Translations under genes and position numbers: made by a program
NCBI GenBank assembly: GCA_038503035.1
Contig: JAVSML010001070.1
Span: 6,055-70,054, forward strand
Reading direction: 5' to 3'
Length of the DNA: 64,000 nucleotides
From: Crocodylus rhombifer
Lineage: Eukaryota; Chordata; Crocodylia; Crocodylidae
Notes under the pieces: model-generated
Databases searched by the model: none
Told to the model about the DNA's origin: nothing
Seen by the model: only the letters and a program-made list of their open reading frames with translations
In this document: positions 21,921 through 32,924 of the stretch, in pieces
Layout: each line of letters begins with the position of its first letter
Numbering within the stretch: position 1 is the stretch's first letter

Positions 21921-24025
21921 ATGCCTGACTGCTTTCATAGTCATAAAGGCTGTCTATACATGTTCTCATTGGTGTTTTGGGCGGGGGGGGGAGGGGGCAC
22001 ATTTTAATTAGAGTGGTTCCCAGGCAGCTGCTCTGATTAAAAAATTGCTGTGTCATGTGTATTAAGCCCCTATGGGCACATTCACATGAGCATGAATGTG
22101 CCTCTTGACCTGCCTCAAACCCCTCTGAGGTGGGCAACAGGCACATGTGGGAATGAAAAAACATTCCCCATGCTGCAAACTTGCAGCATGGGGAGAAAAT
22201 TAGACCCCTGGATATCTAGGGGTCTAAAAAAATCTAAGTTTAAAAAAAAGGAGCAACCAGAAGCTGAGTTCTTTATGGAGACACACTGGCTGCCAGAGAA
22301 TCTCTATGGTTGGCCCTCGCCAGGGCTCCAGCATCAGTGAGTAAAGGGTCAGGGGGGCTGCAGGAAGGGAAGGGGACCACGGTGGGGGGGGATCCCCAAT
22401 GGCCCTGCTTGCTCCCCCAGCCCCTCCCAACCCATGCAAGTCTCATCATAATAATAAAGTGAACTCTAAATACAGGTTTCATGAATTCATGAATACATAT
22501 TTTGCTGCTCTCCCACTGGGCAATGGTCCCCACACAAGGGGTACAGCCCCCCAACAGGGGCCAAATGACCCCTGCAGGGGCTACCACCCCCCCTGCAAGG
22601 CCCACATGCCCCACCCCAGCCCCCCAATTTCTGCCCCACCTGGCCCCATCCCCCCAGCTGCCACAGTCCCCACAATGGCTGTCCCATCCAGCGCCACCCC
22701 TACTCCCCTAGACCCCCTGATGGTTGCCCCACCGAGCCCCAGCCCCCAATTTACAGCCCAAGGGCTACCTCCACAACCCCAGGCAGCATCACTTAAAAAA
22801 AACAAACAGAAAAAGAACAGAAAAAAATGGAAACTAAAAGCCTCTGCTTACCTTAGAAGCAGGGGTGGGGGGGGGCCTCCTGGCAGAGCCCTCTGGGGCA
22901 GCATGGGAGAGTGGGGGGCAGCAGAGCCCAGGCTGGGGCTGTCACCCTGCCCTGCAGTGTGTAGGCAGGGCCCCAGTCAGCCACATGGCAGTTCCAACTG
23001 CCGGTAAGTACCGAGGGTTTGTTTTTTAGAGTATGCAGGGGAGGGGCAGCAATAGGGCTGGGGCTTGGGGGGATGGGGCCAGTCCAGGCAGGGGTTGGGG
23101 GCCTTGGGGGAGCTGGTAGGGGGAGGTCCTGGCCACGGCAGGGATTGGGAGCCTCAGGGAGCTTGTGGGGGGAGGAGCCAGCCGTGGCAGGGTTCAGAGG
23201 CTTCGGGGGGGGCTGGTGGGGGGAGGAGCCGGCCACAGCAGGGGTCAGGGGCTTTGGATGGGCTGCCGGGGGAGAGGCCAGCTGTGACCGGAGTCAGCAG
23301 CCTTGGGGTGCTGGCAGGGATTGGGGCTGGTTGCAGCAGGGGTCAGGGGCTTTGGGGGGACTGGTGTGGGGAGGGGATGGCCGCGGCAGGGGTTGGGGGG
23401 CTGTGGGAGTGGGAAGAGCTGTTGGGAGTCCCCCCCATGGTCCCCTCCCCCCTCCTTCAGCCCCCCGACCCCTTACTCACCAGCACCAGAGCCCTGGTGC
23501 TGAAACATGTGGCCTGGCTCGCCACGTTTCAGCATCAGGGCAACGGGCTAACCATAGAGATGCTTTGGAAGCCAGAGCACCTCCATGGAGGACCCAGCCT
23601 CTAGTTGCCTCCGCTTTTTTAAACTTCAATTTTTTTAGACCCGTGGATATCCAGGGGTCTAATTTTCTTGCTGAGGTACAAACTTGCAGTGCAACGAACA
23701 TTTTTTTGTTCCCACATGTGCCTGTTGCCCTACCTCAAAGGGGTTTGAGGTGGGGCAAGAGGCATGTGCATGTTCGTGTGGATGCACCCTATGTGTTTAA
23801 AAATGGCCTGGGGGTGCTTTATTTCAACCTCATTTGATAAGGTTTAGTTAAAGCACCCTGTGGCCATTTTTAAATACGTGGGTTCTTAATACATGTGACT
23901 TTGCAGCATTCTGATTAGGACATGGAGCAGACTCAATTAATTGTGTGTTCTTTGATGTGGTCTAGTTAGAGCACCAATGAGCATATGCATAGACAGCCTT
24001 TATGAATATGAAATCAGTCAGGCAT
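21921..24025. mobile_element. 2.1 kb fold-back element inserted in CR1-A
   Basis: The arms are inverted copies of each other over at least 450 bases. Matching landmarks include AAAGGCTGTCTATACATG (21945) with its inverse at about 23985-24002. Others are a CCTCAAACCCCTCTGAGGTGGG block (split by differences) around 22110 and 23740, GACCCCTGGATATC around 22204 and 23640, and CCATAGAGAT-like text around 22305 and 23550. The centre is strongly strand-asymmetric: C-rich at 22500-22790 and G-rich at 23030-23430. No coding domain is supported; long frames here follow the GC bias. The terminus resembles the TCTACACATG family seen elsewhere in the window. Flanking TA on both sides (TA before AAGGCTG and after CAGCCTT) would fit a TA target, but the arms continue past this point. 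Confidence 0.7.
23085..23400 (+). repeat. G-rich minisatellite in fold-back core
   Basis: About six degenerate units of roughly 50-55 bases built around GGCAGGGGTTGGGGGCC, a TGGGGGGAGG-type run and a GCCGGCCAC-like string. Many GGGG runs on one strand give strong G-quadruplex potential on the plus strand. Confidence 0.6.
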
Positions 24026-24185
24026 GGGAACAGGCTACCTAGAGAAGTTGTGGTATCTTCATGCTTGGAAACTTTCAAAAGCAGATTAGACAAACACTTG
24101 GCTGGGATGGTTTAGTCAGGGATAATCCTGCAGGGGCTGAAATAGATGACCTTCTGAGGTCCTTTCCAGTCCTACTTTTCTATGT
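24026..24185 (+). mobile_element. CR1-A, 3' end
   Basis: GGGAACAGGCTACCTAGAG, then AGAAGTTGTGGTATC and GACCTTCTGAGGTCCTTTCC are the conserved CR1 3' untranslated end. The terminus is near 24185 (CTACTTTTCTATGTCTTCC), where the usual short terminal repeat is degraded. Confidence 0.8.
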
Positions 24186-24984
24186 CTTCCTATTTTTATA
24201 CCAATGACTTTTTGACAATGTAGAGAAGAAATGATTATGGGAATTTTATGGAAAAAAGAAAAGGCTGTGGGACTCCCATTCTGTTTCATATAATAAAGGA
24301 CATTTTAGAAAGCTCATCCTAACAGAAAATAAGTGTGGTCAGATGCCTGGAAGTCAGAAATGTGCCTGACAGTCAGAGATGTGCAGGTCTGTAATTTCCA
24401 AATACTAATTAAGCTGAAAAACTTAATTGATTTTCATTGCCCTAGGCCTGTCCTGATATGCACTAATTGTAGTAAGTCATTTATGAGCACCAGCTGGAAC
24501 ATAGAATGCAGGTTTATTCTAGCTCAACAATTCTGTATCTAGAGTCCCAAGTGGAGAAAGAGCAGTTGGAGACCAAGCTGAAGATCATATAGCTACTTTC
24601 CCTCTACACAGAATAACTATATGAAAGAAGCAAGGGCTGTCTTATTTAGGGACAAAGGGGACCTTCAGGGAGAGAACCAGTTTTAATACAATGGAATCAG
24701 GATTAGGATAAGAGCTCTTATCTCTTTACATGCCATTTTTTTTCTCTGATGTTTCCTTCTTTGCTTCCTTTGCCCTGAAAAGTAATGACTGTAAGGGTCA
24801 ATCACTTGTTTTACTCTTACCCTCCATTGTTTTCTGTCTTGCTCTTTGGTATATAAGTCAATGTCTGTTTCAATATTAAGAGGCATAAATGTCACTTACA
24901 CTGTTTGTAGGCATGTAAATTAGCATATAACCTCCTACTTAATCTGTCATAACTACCTGAACTGTGTTTACCCTAAGGGCAACT
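24186..24984. other. No gene recognised
   Basis: Unique-looking DNA with no domain signal in the short frames at 24333-24542 or 24683-24895 (minus strand). Confidence 0.5.
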
Positions 24985-25350
24985 GACAGCAACCTCCTGC
25001 AAGTATCATCAATGTGCCAGGTCTGCGTGGAAAAAAACAACTGGTGACAGGTCATTCTCAGCAAGCATTCCTCAAATCTGCAACTCTCTCCTTGTTCATG
25101 TATGTTGGAGCCTGAGCCTGGACATCATTTAGAACCACTGTAAGACCTTCCTATTTGGGCAGGCATTTAGCAAACAAAGGTAGTCCAGGGTATTGGTAGG
25201 GTAGGTTCTGTTTTATGTTCATTCTCTAGTTTCCCTTTTAAGTTACTTTGTTCTTGTGTTCATTCTCCTGTTCTTTATAAGTTATCCTTTCTTTTTACTG
25301 TGTCACCCTGTGCCTTTTTTATGAAAGGCAGTATATAAATAATATTATGC
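24985..25350 (+). pseudogene. L2-like LINE, C-terminus and 3' tail
   Basis: Frame-shifted translation gives GDRSFSASIPQICNSL and, further on, KTFLFGQAF. These are the two hallmark blocks at the very C-terminus of L2-group reverse transcriptases (usually GDRAFS...LWNSLP and LKTHLF..AF). It is followed by a T-rich 3' region and the tail GAAAGGCAGTATATAAATAA, which is the usual 3' end of vertebrate L2-type elements. Only the last part of the element remains, and the frame is broken. Confidence 0.65.
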
Positions 25351-25574
25351 TCTTACAGCTACAGTTTCACCCTACATGATAGTTTGTCCTTACTGTTCAT
25401 GCTTAGAAGTAACTGACTACTGTGATGGAAGAATACAAGTCCATTTGTGCTCCGTGGCAATTCAGCATTTACTAAGGATGTACACAGGTGCTGCATTAAC
25501 TTACAAAAGTATAGACAATCAAAGACCATAATAAACAATCATGTAATACTAAACTGAGACCATTGTGATGATGT

Positions 25575-25715
25575 CTGCTGTTTGACTAAAGGCCGAGTAG
25601 TTCAGGCATTTACCCTAGACAGGGGAGACTCGAAAAACGCAATGTCTAGACATATTTCCCCTGAGGAGATGGGAATCCACAAATGTAACATGATAGCACT
25701 CTAATCACCAGACCA
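25575..25715 (-). repeat. tRNA-derived SINE relic (tentative)
   Basis: On the minus strand an A-box-like TGGTCTGGTGATTAGAGTGC (ending near 25712) is followed about 75 bases later by a B-box-like TTTTCGAGTCTCCC (near 25637). This order matches a tRNA-type polymerase III promoter. The body is too degraded for a tRNA cloverleaf. Confidence 0.4.
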
Positions 25716-28700
25716 CAAACCAGGTGAGACTAAGGGCAACTTCATGTTGAACCTATGCTACTGGCAGGCTACAGCCATCAAGGAGAGAGAAAAAAAAGCA
25801 AAGAGGAGACCTGACTCTGTGGCTCAGGAATACAGATGCAACCCTCTTCAAGGAAGAGTAAATTCTTGCTTCCAATGTAGTTGTGTGCATTTTGCATTAA
25901 GCACTAAGCTCTGTAATAAGGAACCAGAACTCTAGTTTCTGTCCCTGCCATGCAGTACCATCCTTCCTTGGCTATAGGGTTATGCTCCCTCTTTCTTGCT
26001 TTCCTTGTTGATCCATGACTCTTTTTCGGTTGCCTACCCAATGGGCCAGCTTCCAGCAGAGGGCAGTGGAACATGTCCACTGCCATGATTGTCACATAGG
26101 TTGGTGTTAAAGTACTCTGCTGGGACCTATAAGGTAAGGGTTCAAAATTTATGTAGATGAGTAGAGCCTAGGCATATGTTCCATATCATAGGAGATTACC
26201 ATTGAAGGATGTATCCTTATATTGCGCATATAGATGTATTCAATGTCAAGTCAAAAGAAGTTCTACTAGGACAGGTGTGCCTTATGTAGTCAGAGGGAAG
26301 TAGGATTCAGACCAGCCACATGCATCTTAGCCAAGGTTAAAATTTTCTGTTGGAGTGAATGGAGAGCCACATGCCTGCTGCATAACTGAGGATTCATCCA
26401 AGAACAGATTTAAGTGCTGGCTATTGAAATGAATGTGAGAGCTGTGTAAAGTCAGATTTGTCTTTGGGGTTCATGTGCTGTGAACTGCAACTCCTGAAAA
26501 TAAAGAGGAAAAACAGGTCTATACAGGCACAGCAGAATGCCTCCCTGCTTTAGATCATGTTAACCAGGGCTTCAGTGTTTAGTGGCTAAAATAGAATTTA
26601 GGCCCCAGTGTCTGCTGTTTACTATTATTGCATTCTCTTAAAATAAGAGTTTATTATACATACAGTGAGGTATTTTCAATAAGGACAACATAGATGTGTG
26701 TTGACCACTGAATTAAAGAATGATACACACTTATAGTGACTCTGTCTCCTGTATCCACACTACAATTACCTTTAACTAGATTTTGAAAGCAGCACTGTGC
26801 AACTTTATCACAATATCTTAGAGCAGTTCTGGAGCTCAATGACCAATAATGAAACTAATTAAAGTAGTGTTAGCATTTTTAGTGAATAAACCACTATCAA
26901 AACTTTAGGTTACCATGTTCTATAGTGTCACTTAAACTAAACTGATGAGGGATAACATTTGTGTTCTGTGCAAAACAAAAACTAAGCAATCAATGTAAAA
27001 ATTGTACTAATGTATTTAATAGAAAGAAACCTAGGAAATTATGAGTCACTAGTTGAGATGTCTAATTGAAGTTAATAGTTTCTTATACATACGAAGAATA
27101 ATCAATCAAGTTAAGAATTGCACAGGAAAACTAACTTGGAGAAGTAGAAATGTAATTTTAATTGTAGTAGTCGTAGATTTCCTTTTAAATATTTTATTAC
27201 CTAATAAATATTCTAAGAATGCTGTAGATGAATTTTAATAGAGTATCTTGCTGGTACTGCCCATGCTAATTTTCAAGATTTACAGCAATTACTATTCTTG
27301 GATGCCAAAAACCAGGAGTTATTTCCTGAACCTATACAGAAGGCCTTTGAAAAGATTTAACAGGACTCTTTAAAATGAAGTATCTGACTGAAACATAATT
27401 TGAACGGGATGCAAAATTAAAGCATACTGTCATTCTTGACATTCATGAAAATAAATTATTGTGCATTGTTTCCTTCTTTTTCTTATTTCTGTAAACATAG
27501 CAGAAAATATATCAATTTGGAATGATATCAGATGCCACTCCTAGAAGCCATATTTAAGATATTAGGAGGTTTCCTCAGGGCACAGAAAATAAAGACACAT
27601 TCAGATAATCTATTAAGTGCATATAGTAGTCCATTTATTCAATGTTTGATTTATAATTGAGTAAATAGCAGCTTTATGTGTAGTTGAAATAACTGAAATT
27701 CTATTAGAAAGATGTATCTATATAGCTTATAGTTTCTGTTCCCTATTTAAACTTGATGCACTTCTGAAATCACCTCAGATTATGTTTTAAACAGATTTAT
27801 GGGAGTGTGGTATCTAACTTTGTAACCACTCCTTTGAAAATTTCAAGTAACATTTTTATTAAGACAATAAAATATGGTGATGACCTTTTCATTTTAAGTT
27901 TATTTTTAAGGTGAATTTAGCTTCCATGAAAAATCTAGGACAACAACCATAATGAATGAATTTGTGCATCTACAGAAGAGGCATAGAATAGGATGGACAA
28001 TATATCAATTTTCAATTTTTTGTAAAGGTGCAATAAAAGGTTTGTCACAGAGGTGAGGAAAAAAGCAATAGGCTTAAATTGCAGTTTTAGTTTAAATTTA
28101 AGGGGGAAAATAGCCTACACAAAAACTTCCTAAGAAATATGGGGCAGTGAACTGAATAAGCTGCTTGTTACTTCCTTCCTAGTCTGGGTTGAAAGAGCCC
28201 TTTCTAGAAATGACAAGGCCTATATGTGATTCAGTTTTTGATCTACCTGTAAAGACTTAAACTGTCAAAAGACTCAAACTGTCAAAAGATCAGAATAGGG
28301 CTCTGTCATAATATCACTGTATATGGATGCGGGCCTCTACGTCCTATTAACATTCACCTGCCTTTCTTACATAAGACAGATGCCAGTCAGTCCAATTAGG
28401 TCGGCGTTCCTCTCTACTATCTCTCCTGCCACGACTTTGATGACTTGATTGAACTGGGGATGGGTGGTGATTCCATGCACCAGAATTGACTGTCACCTGC
28501 GAAAATGCAAGGGCGAGTGAAGAAAAGAAAAAAAAACCCTTTGCCAAAAAAAATGAAAAAAAGGAGACTTGACATCCATTCATCTACTTTTCTCCATGAG
28601 GTTGGAGTCCATAGTGAATGCCCCTCTTCCCCTTTTCCTGCAGTCAATTCACTCTTGATCGCTGAAACCGCAATCGGGAGTTTGTTTGTTTTTCTCTCCC

Positions 28701-30229
28701 TTCAATAACTGGCATCCCACCAACTCAATTAACTGCCCACAGCAGCCAAATAACACAGAACCGCTTTTTTTTCTTGTCTTGGAGATCCTCCAAGCTCTAT
28801 AGATCTTGTGGGTCTACTGCCCCATTCCAGGGGACTTCAGTCCTAGCTGGCAGGCAGGAATTTCTCCTCACTGCCAACCTCTCCTTCTCTCCTTTACTTG
28901 TTGCCTTCTTGCCAGTGTCCCTGGCTGGAAATGGCTTCCAGAGGCTTAATTAAACCAATCCAATTCACCTCATAAGCAGATAAGGCTATGTCTGGGTGGA
29001 TCAGAAGGTTCCTCTGGAGTGTGGCCATGCTGCTACAGCTGGACAGGCCCCTCTGGCTGAGGCTTTTCTCTGTGGAAGTATCCTTGATCTTTCCACAGTT
29101 TCCAAGATGATTTATAAACAATATGCATTAGCAAATACATTCATTGGCTTTCATTTCACTCACAGTTTAGACAAAAAATATTAACAAATTAATCCTTGAA
29201 TTAATGGCTGCTTTTACTTGGTCATCTTATAATCAGGGAGAATACAAGTACTTCAGAGTCTCATCTGTAATCTTCTATCAAGTGATTTTATTACATTTTG
29301 TCCCAGAATCAAGGAATACATCTGAAAACAATATATGCATATTTTACTGATTAATTTTAGCTGATTGATGCTAACTAGTGAAATAACTTTCTTGATGGAC
29401 AGTCTTTAAACTACCATTGCACAGATTGGAATCAAATGTGATTAGCAGCTTCTGAAGATACCAAAGAGATATGCAATGCACTAAGTAAATTCTACTAGTT
29501 CTCATTAGTGCATATCCATACAAACTAACTACTGTAACATTGTAAGAAAACATGGAGAACAGTGACACTTAACAAAGCACATGGTAGACGTTTTTTGACA
29601 ATTATTTCTTTATTATTTTAACCTCAAGAACTGAATTCATAATTAAACAATTAAGAACATGAAAATTAGTTCCCCTTAATCGCAAAAAAGGAAATGCATA
29701 AAAGACAAAAAAGAGCTGATATCAAATCCCCAAAGACATACACATTAAGGCATGTAATATGTTGCTATAATTATGCAAGAAAGGGCATAAAAATGATAAA
29801 ATAGCAATCATTTTCAGAATATAGCAGAAGGAACACTAAATTCCTTTTCTTTGAATGCTTAAAGAGAAGGCTCAGTGTTAAAAAACAACCATTAGTTTTC
29901 CACAGCATCTACAGAATTTTCTTCAAATAGTTTACAAATAAGTTCCATATTACATCAAAATATTCTACCCTAAACATCATTCTTTAAGTGCATTGGGAAT
30001 TCTGAAAAAGATTCTTTAAAAACAGGATGGATTCTCATCTCAGTTACATCAGGAAAGATCCATAGTCATTTCATTGACTTTAACTGATGTTCTTCAGAGT
30101 TATACTAGTGCAGACAAGGCCTCTGTCTGGTCCATTATCTATTATGTTGGCCAAGGCATGAACCATAATATTGTAGGGTCTCTTATTTATTCACTTATGT
30201 GAGAGGGGAAGAGACAGCTGACAGGGGCT
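25716..30229. other. No gene recognised; long AT-rich stretch
   Basis: About 4.5 kb of AT-rich DNA with many AATAAA-like and TTTAAA-like words. Short frames (for example 27053-27238, 28347-28583 minus strand, 29371-29568 minus strand) carry no recognisable domain. 28340-28930 is somewhat more GC-rich, without an identifiable family. Functional non-coding DNA cannot be excluded from the sequence alone. Confidence 0.45.
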
Positions 30230-31640
30230 TTCCCCATCTTCCCCAGGCTCCATAGCAGGTGGGGAAGTGCCATGATGGCAGGCTGAGGCATGCCAGTTCA
30301 TGAATAGCCTTAGCTTACAGATCAGGAGCAGAGAAGGGAGGGGTCCAAGAATAGAGCGGATCAGAAGAGAGATGGAGGAGGAAGTGTTGGGTGGTGTGGA
30401 AATACAGTGGGGAGGCAGGGGCTGGGTACAGGAAACTGCGCGCAGCCCAGAAGTGGAGCACAGCTCTTGGGAAGCCCTGAGAGAGGCATGCTGAGGCAAA
30501 GCCCTGGGAAAGAGTCCCAGAAAGGGGACTCTCTGTGCCCAGTGATGGAGCGGGAAGAGCCATGGATGAGAACCAGGAAGTCACACACAGCCTGGAAAGA
30601 GAACTGGGCTGTTGGTGTGCTGTGAAAGAGGCACATCAAGGCAAAACCCTGGAAGAGTGTCCCAGAGAGGCTGCTGAGCCCAGCGGTGAAGCAGGGAAGA
30701 GCATGGAGCCCAGCTGGAGCAGGCTGCATCCAGCAAGGCAGGGACCCCACGGGGAAGTGCAGGGAAGGGAGCTACATAATACCACCTAATGAGGTGGGGA
30801 AGCAACACGGCCAAGACCAAGAGAGAGGTCAAGATGGGTAGTGGGAAGCTGGGAGGCCTGAATGCAGAGAGGACCCTGTGGAGAGGCAGAATTTTAGGCC
30901 CAAGCCAGGCCTCAGTACAATCGATGGCACAGAGGCCTAGGATTGCTGATAAAGGAGCAGAGACCTAATAAAGGGCCCGCATAAGGTGGTGAGGGTGCAG
31001 CAGGAATCTGCCAGGCCTATAGAGCACAATGTGGCAAGGAACACAGCCACAAGTGTATCTCAGTGAAAGCCGATCTGGCACTACTTTATGTTGGGTTTTT
31101 TTCTGAGTTTTCCTTATAAGAACCTCATCAGCACAAGCCATGGCAAATCCAGTTATAGGGACATCAGCCCATAGCCAAAGGATGGCCTAGAGAGAATTGC
31201 TGGCCAAGAGGTGTCTCATCCCCTTAATGGTGAGACAAGTCAGGTGAGGAGTGATCACCTTGAAGTGGAGCCTCAGGATGACAATGTCCATTCTGGCACT
31301 GAATGCAGTAAGGGTGGGGTAAAGGGGAGGTTGGAGCCCCATGAAGAAACTGAGGGTGTGGGACCTTGTACACTACCTGCAGGAACTGTTGCCCAAGAAC
31401 ATCAAGTCATGGCAGGAGAGCAGGAACTGTGACCAGCACCCGCAGGTGACACCTCTTATGATTCCACCCTGATGTTGCACGAGGGTAGGACACCAGCCAA
31501 GAAGGGACTCAAGCCCTACAGTACATACCAGTGACCAATTGGTTCATTGGTTGGGAATGAAGAACCCAACCCAAGGGACAGTATACCAATGGAACCCCAG
31601 ATGGGAGCCATGTCCAGGCCAGAGGTGATATAACAAGCTT
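30230..31640 (+). mobile_element. Presumed 5' region of the Gmr1-like element
   Basis: GC-rich, purine-rich plus strand upstream of the gag relic, with tandem units at 30435-30730. An LTR and primer binding site would be expected here, but I cannot fix TG/CA ends or a tRNA-complementary site. The assignment to the element is from position and composition only. Confidence 0.4.
30435..30730 (+). repeat. Two tandem units of about 145 bases
   Basis: The unit with AGAGGCATGCTGAGGCAAAG at 30482 recurs with AGAGGCACATCAAGGCAAAA at 30627. In both, the next landmarks are a CCCTGG run, GTCCCAGA or GTGTCCCAGAG, a CAG(C/T)GATGGAG or GCGGTGAAGC string and GGGAAGAGC.ATGGA. Part of a third unit may precede 30435. 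Confidence 0.65.
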
Positions 31641-31649
31641 TAAATCTAG

Positions 31650-32430
31650 TTGCCAAAATTTTACAACTAGAACAACAACACATGGCCAGGAGAATGTCAC
31701 TGGAGGAAAGGCTGATGAAGCAGTAGGAACCCATCAGCCGGAATCTGGTGGATTTACGAATTCTGAAAATGACGGCTGAAGATGATCTGGAAACATTTTT
31801 AGAGAGTTTTGAAAGGGCCGTGGTGGTGGCAGGCCTGGAAAAACCCAAGTGGGCCATGAAGATAGGGGTGCTTCTGGTGGTACAGGCCCAAGCAGTCTAC
31901 TGAGCTCTATCACTATTAAGGCCCAAGACTATGATAGAGTCAAAAAGCAGATACTGTATCACCTTGATATTACCTCAAAGTGGTATTGCCAGCTGTTTCA
32001 GGTGCAAAAGAAAAGAGAGGACAAGTCTCCTAGGGTACTCCTACAGAAGTTGGTGGATCTCGTAGACAGGTGTATCCAACCTGCTCACGTAGCTCGAGAG
32101 AAGATCACTGATACCAGTCTGCTGGAACGGTTCCTAATAGACTTGGAAGAGAACACACAAAGGTGGATGTGCCACCATTGCCTGAAAACATCCAGATGTT
32201 GAGGTTGGCAGAGGACTTTGATTGAGCCCAAAATGAGATGCCTCAGGAAAAGGGAGAAAAACCTTGGACTTCCAGCAACAAATGAGGAAATTGAGAGCAA
32301 GAACCTAAGTTGGATAGCCCCTTCAAGTGCAGCCTGCTTCTGGTGTGGGAAGAGGGGCCACTTTGTGAGGGAGTGTAAAATGAATCCTTGCATCTTCTCA
32401 TCTGAGACAGAAGGACAGTGAGACTTCAAA
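31650..32430 (+). pseudogene. Gmr1-like Ty3/gypsy Gag with SCAN-related domain and zinc knuckle
   Basis: Gag is the structural protein that packages retrotransposon RNA. Successive frames read LEERLMKQ, then MTAEDDLETFLESFERA and AGLEKPKWA. After a frame change near 31850 comes a clear SCAN-like helical domain (YDRVKKQILYHLD at 31930 to LERFLIDLEENTQRW near 32168). The C-terminus carries a CCHC zinc knuckle, CFWCGKRGHFVREC (32335-32376), with the Cys-x2-Cys-x4-His-x4-Cys pattern intact. Established knowledge is that the vertebrate SCAN domain is related to Gag of Gmr1-like elements, and the match here fits. A frameshift near 31850 and stops near 32200 show the gene is dead. Confidence 0.8.
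32335..32376 (+). other. CCHC zinc knuckle in Gag
   Basis: All four metal ligands are present with standard spacing. This motif binds RNA in retroelement Gag proteins. Confidence 0.85.
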
Positions 32431-32924
32431 GGGGACCATCCAGGGCCATGAGATCTGTTGCCAGTAGAAGTTGGTGGATCTAGACAGGTGAATCCATCCT
32501 GCTCAGGTATCTTAAGAGGAGATCATGGATACCATTCTTTCCAGATGGACAGATTTGCCATACCAAATGGTCCAGAGGTGAGCCCAAAATTTACAAGATC
32601 CTAGAAAAAAACAAAGACAGGGACAGCTTGTACAAGGGACTAGCTGCCAAAGAAATCATGGGGGAATTGATGGAGGATGAAGGTACCCTCTGGGATCTAG
32701 AAGCGATTGCCTGTGGGACACAGTTTAGAGGCACAAGGGGAGGAGCCCAAATTCTGGCCCATTTGGGAGACAGAGGTTGCCAGATGGGACCAGCAAGTGG
32801 TTCAGACAGAACTCTGCAACCAGTTGGCCTTCTGTGAGGTGAGAAAGGGTCTGTTCTAACTCATCAAAAGGACAGGGGGAAATGGAGGAGATGGCACAAA
32901 TCATGGTGCCCCAATCACACTGGC
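32431..32924 (+). other. Degraded pol region where the protease would lie
   Basis: Between Gag and integrase I see no protease active site (D-S/T-G) in any plus-strand frame. The stretch 32628-32837 is open but unrecognised. Near 32455 a GTTGGTGGATCTAG string repeats wording of 32050 (GTTGGTGGATCTCG), and GTGAATCCATCCTGCTCA repeats GTGTATCCAACCTGCTCA. A short gag segment therefore appears duplicated here. Confidence 0.5.

Noticed and set aside
22399..23837. Very long open frames on both strands (up to 272 codons)
   Set aside because: They lie in the GC-rich, strand-biased core of a fold-back element, where stops are rare. Translations are Pro/Gly-rich with no domain, and overlapping frames are equally open.
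28347..28708. Possible coding exon or retrogene around 28350-28700
   Set aside because: Short frames with A-rich and T-rich runs; no recognisable protein family or splice signals in a convincing order.
30191..30832. Frames of 83-129 codons on both strands before gag
   Set aside because: Purine-rich tandem-repeat DNA gives long stop-poor frames. The translation repeats with the DNA unit.
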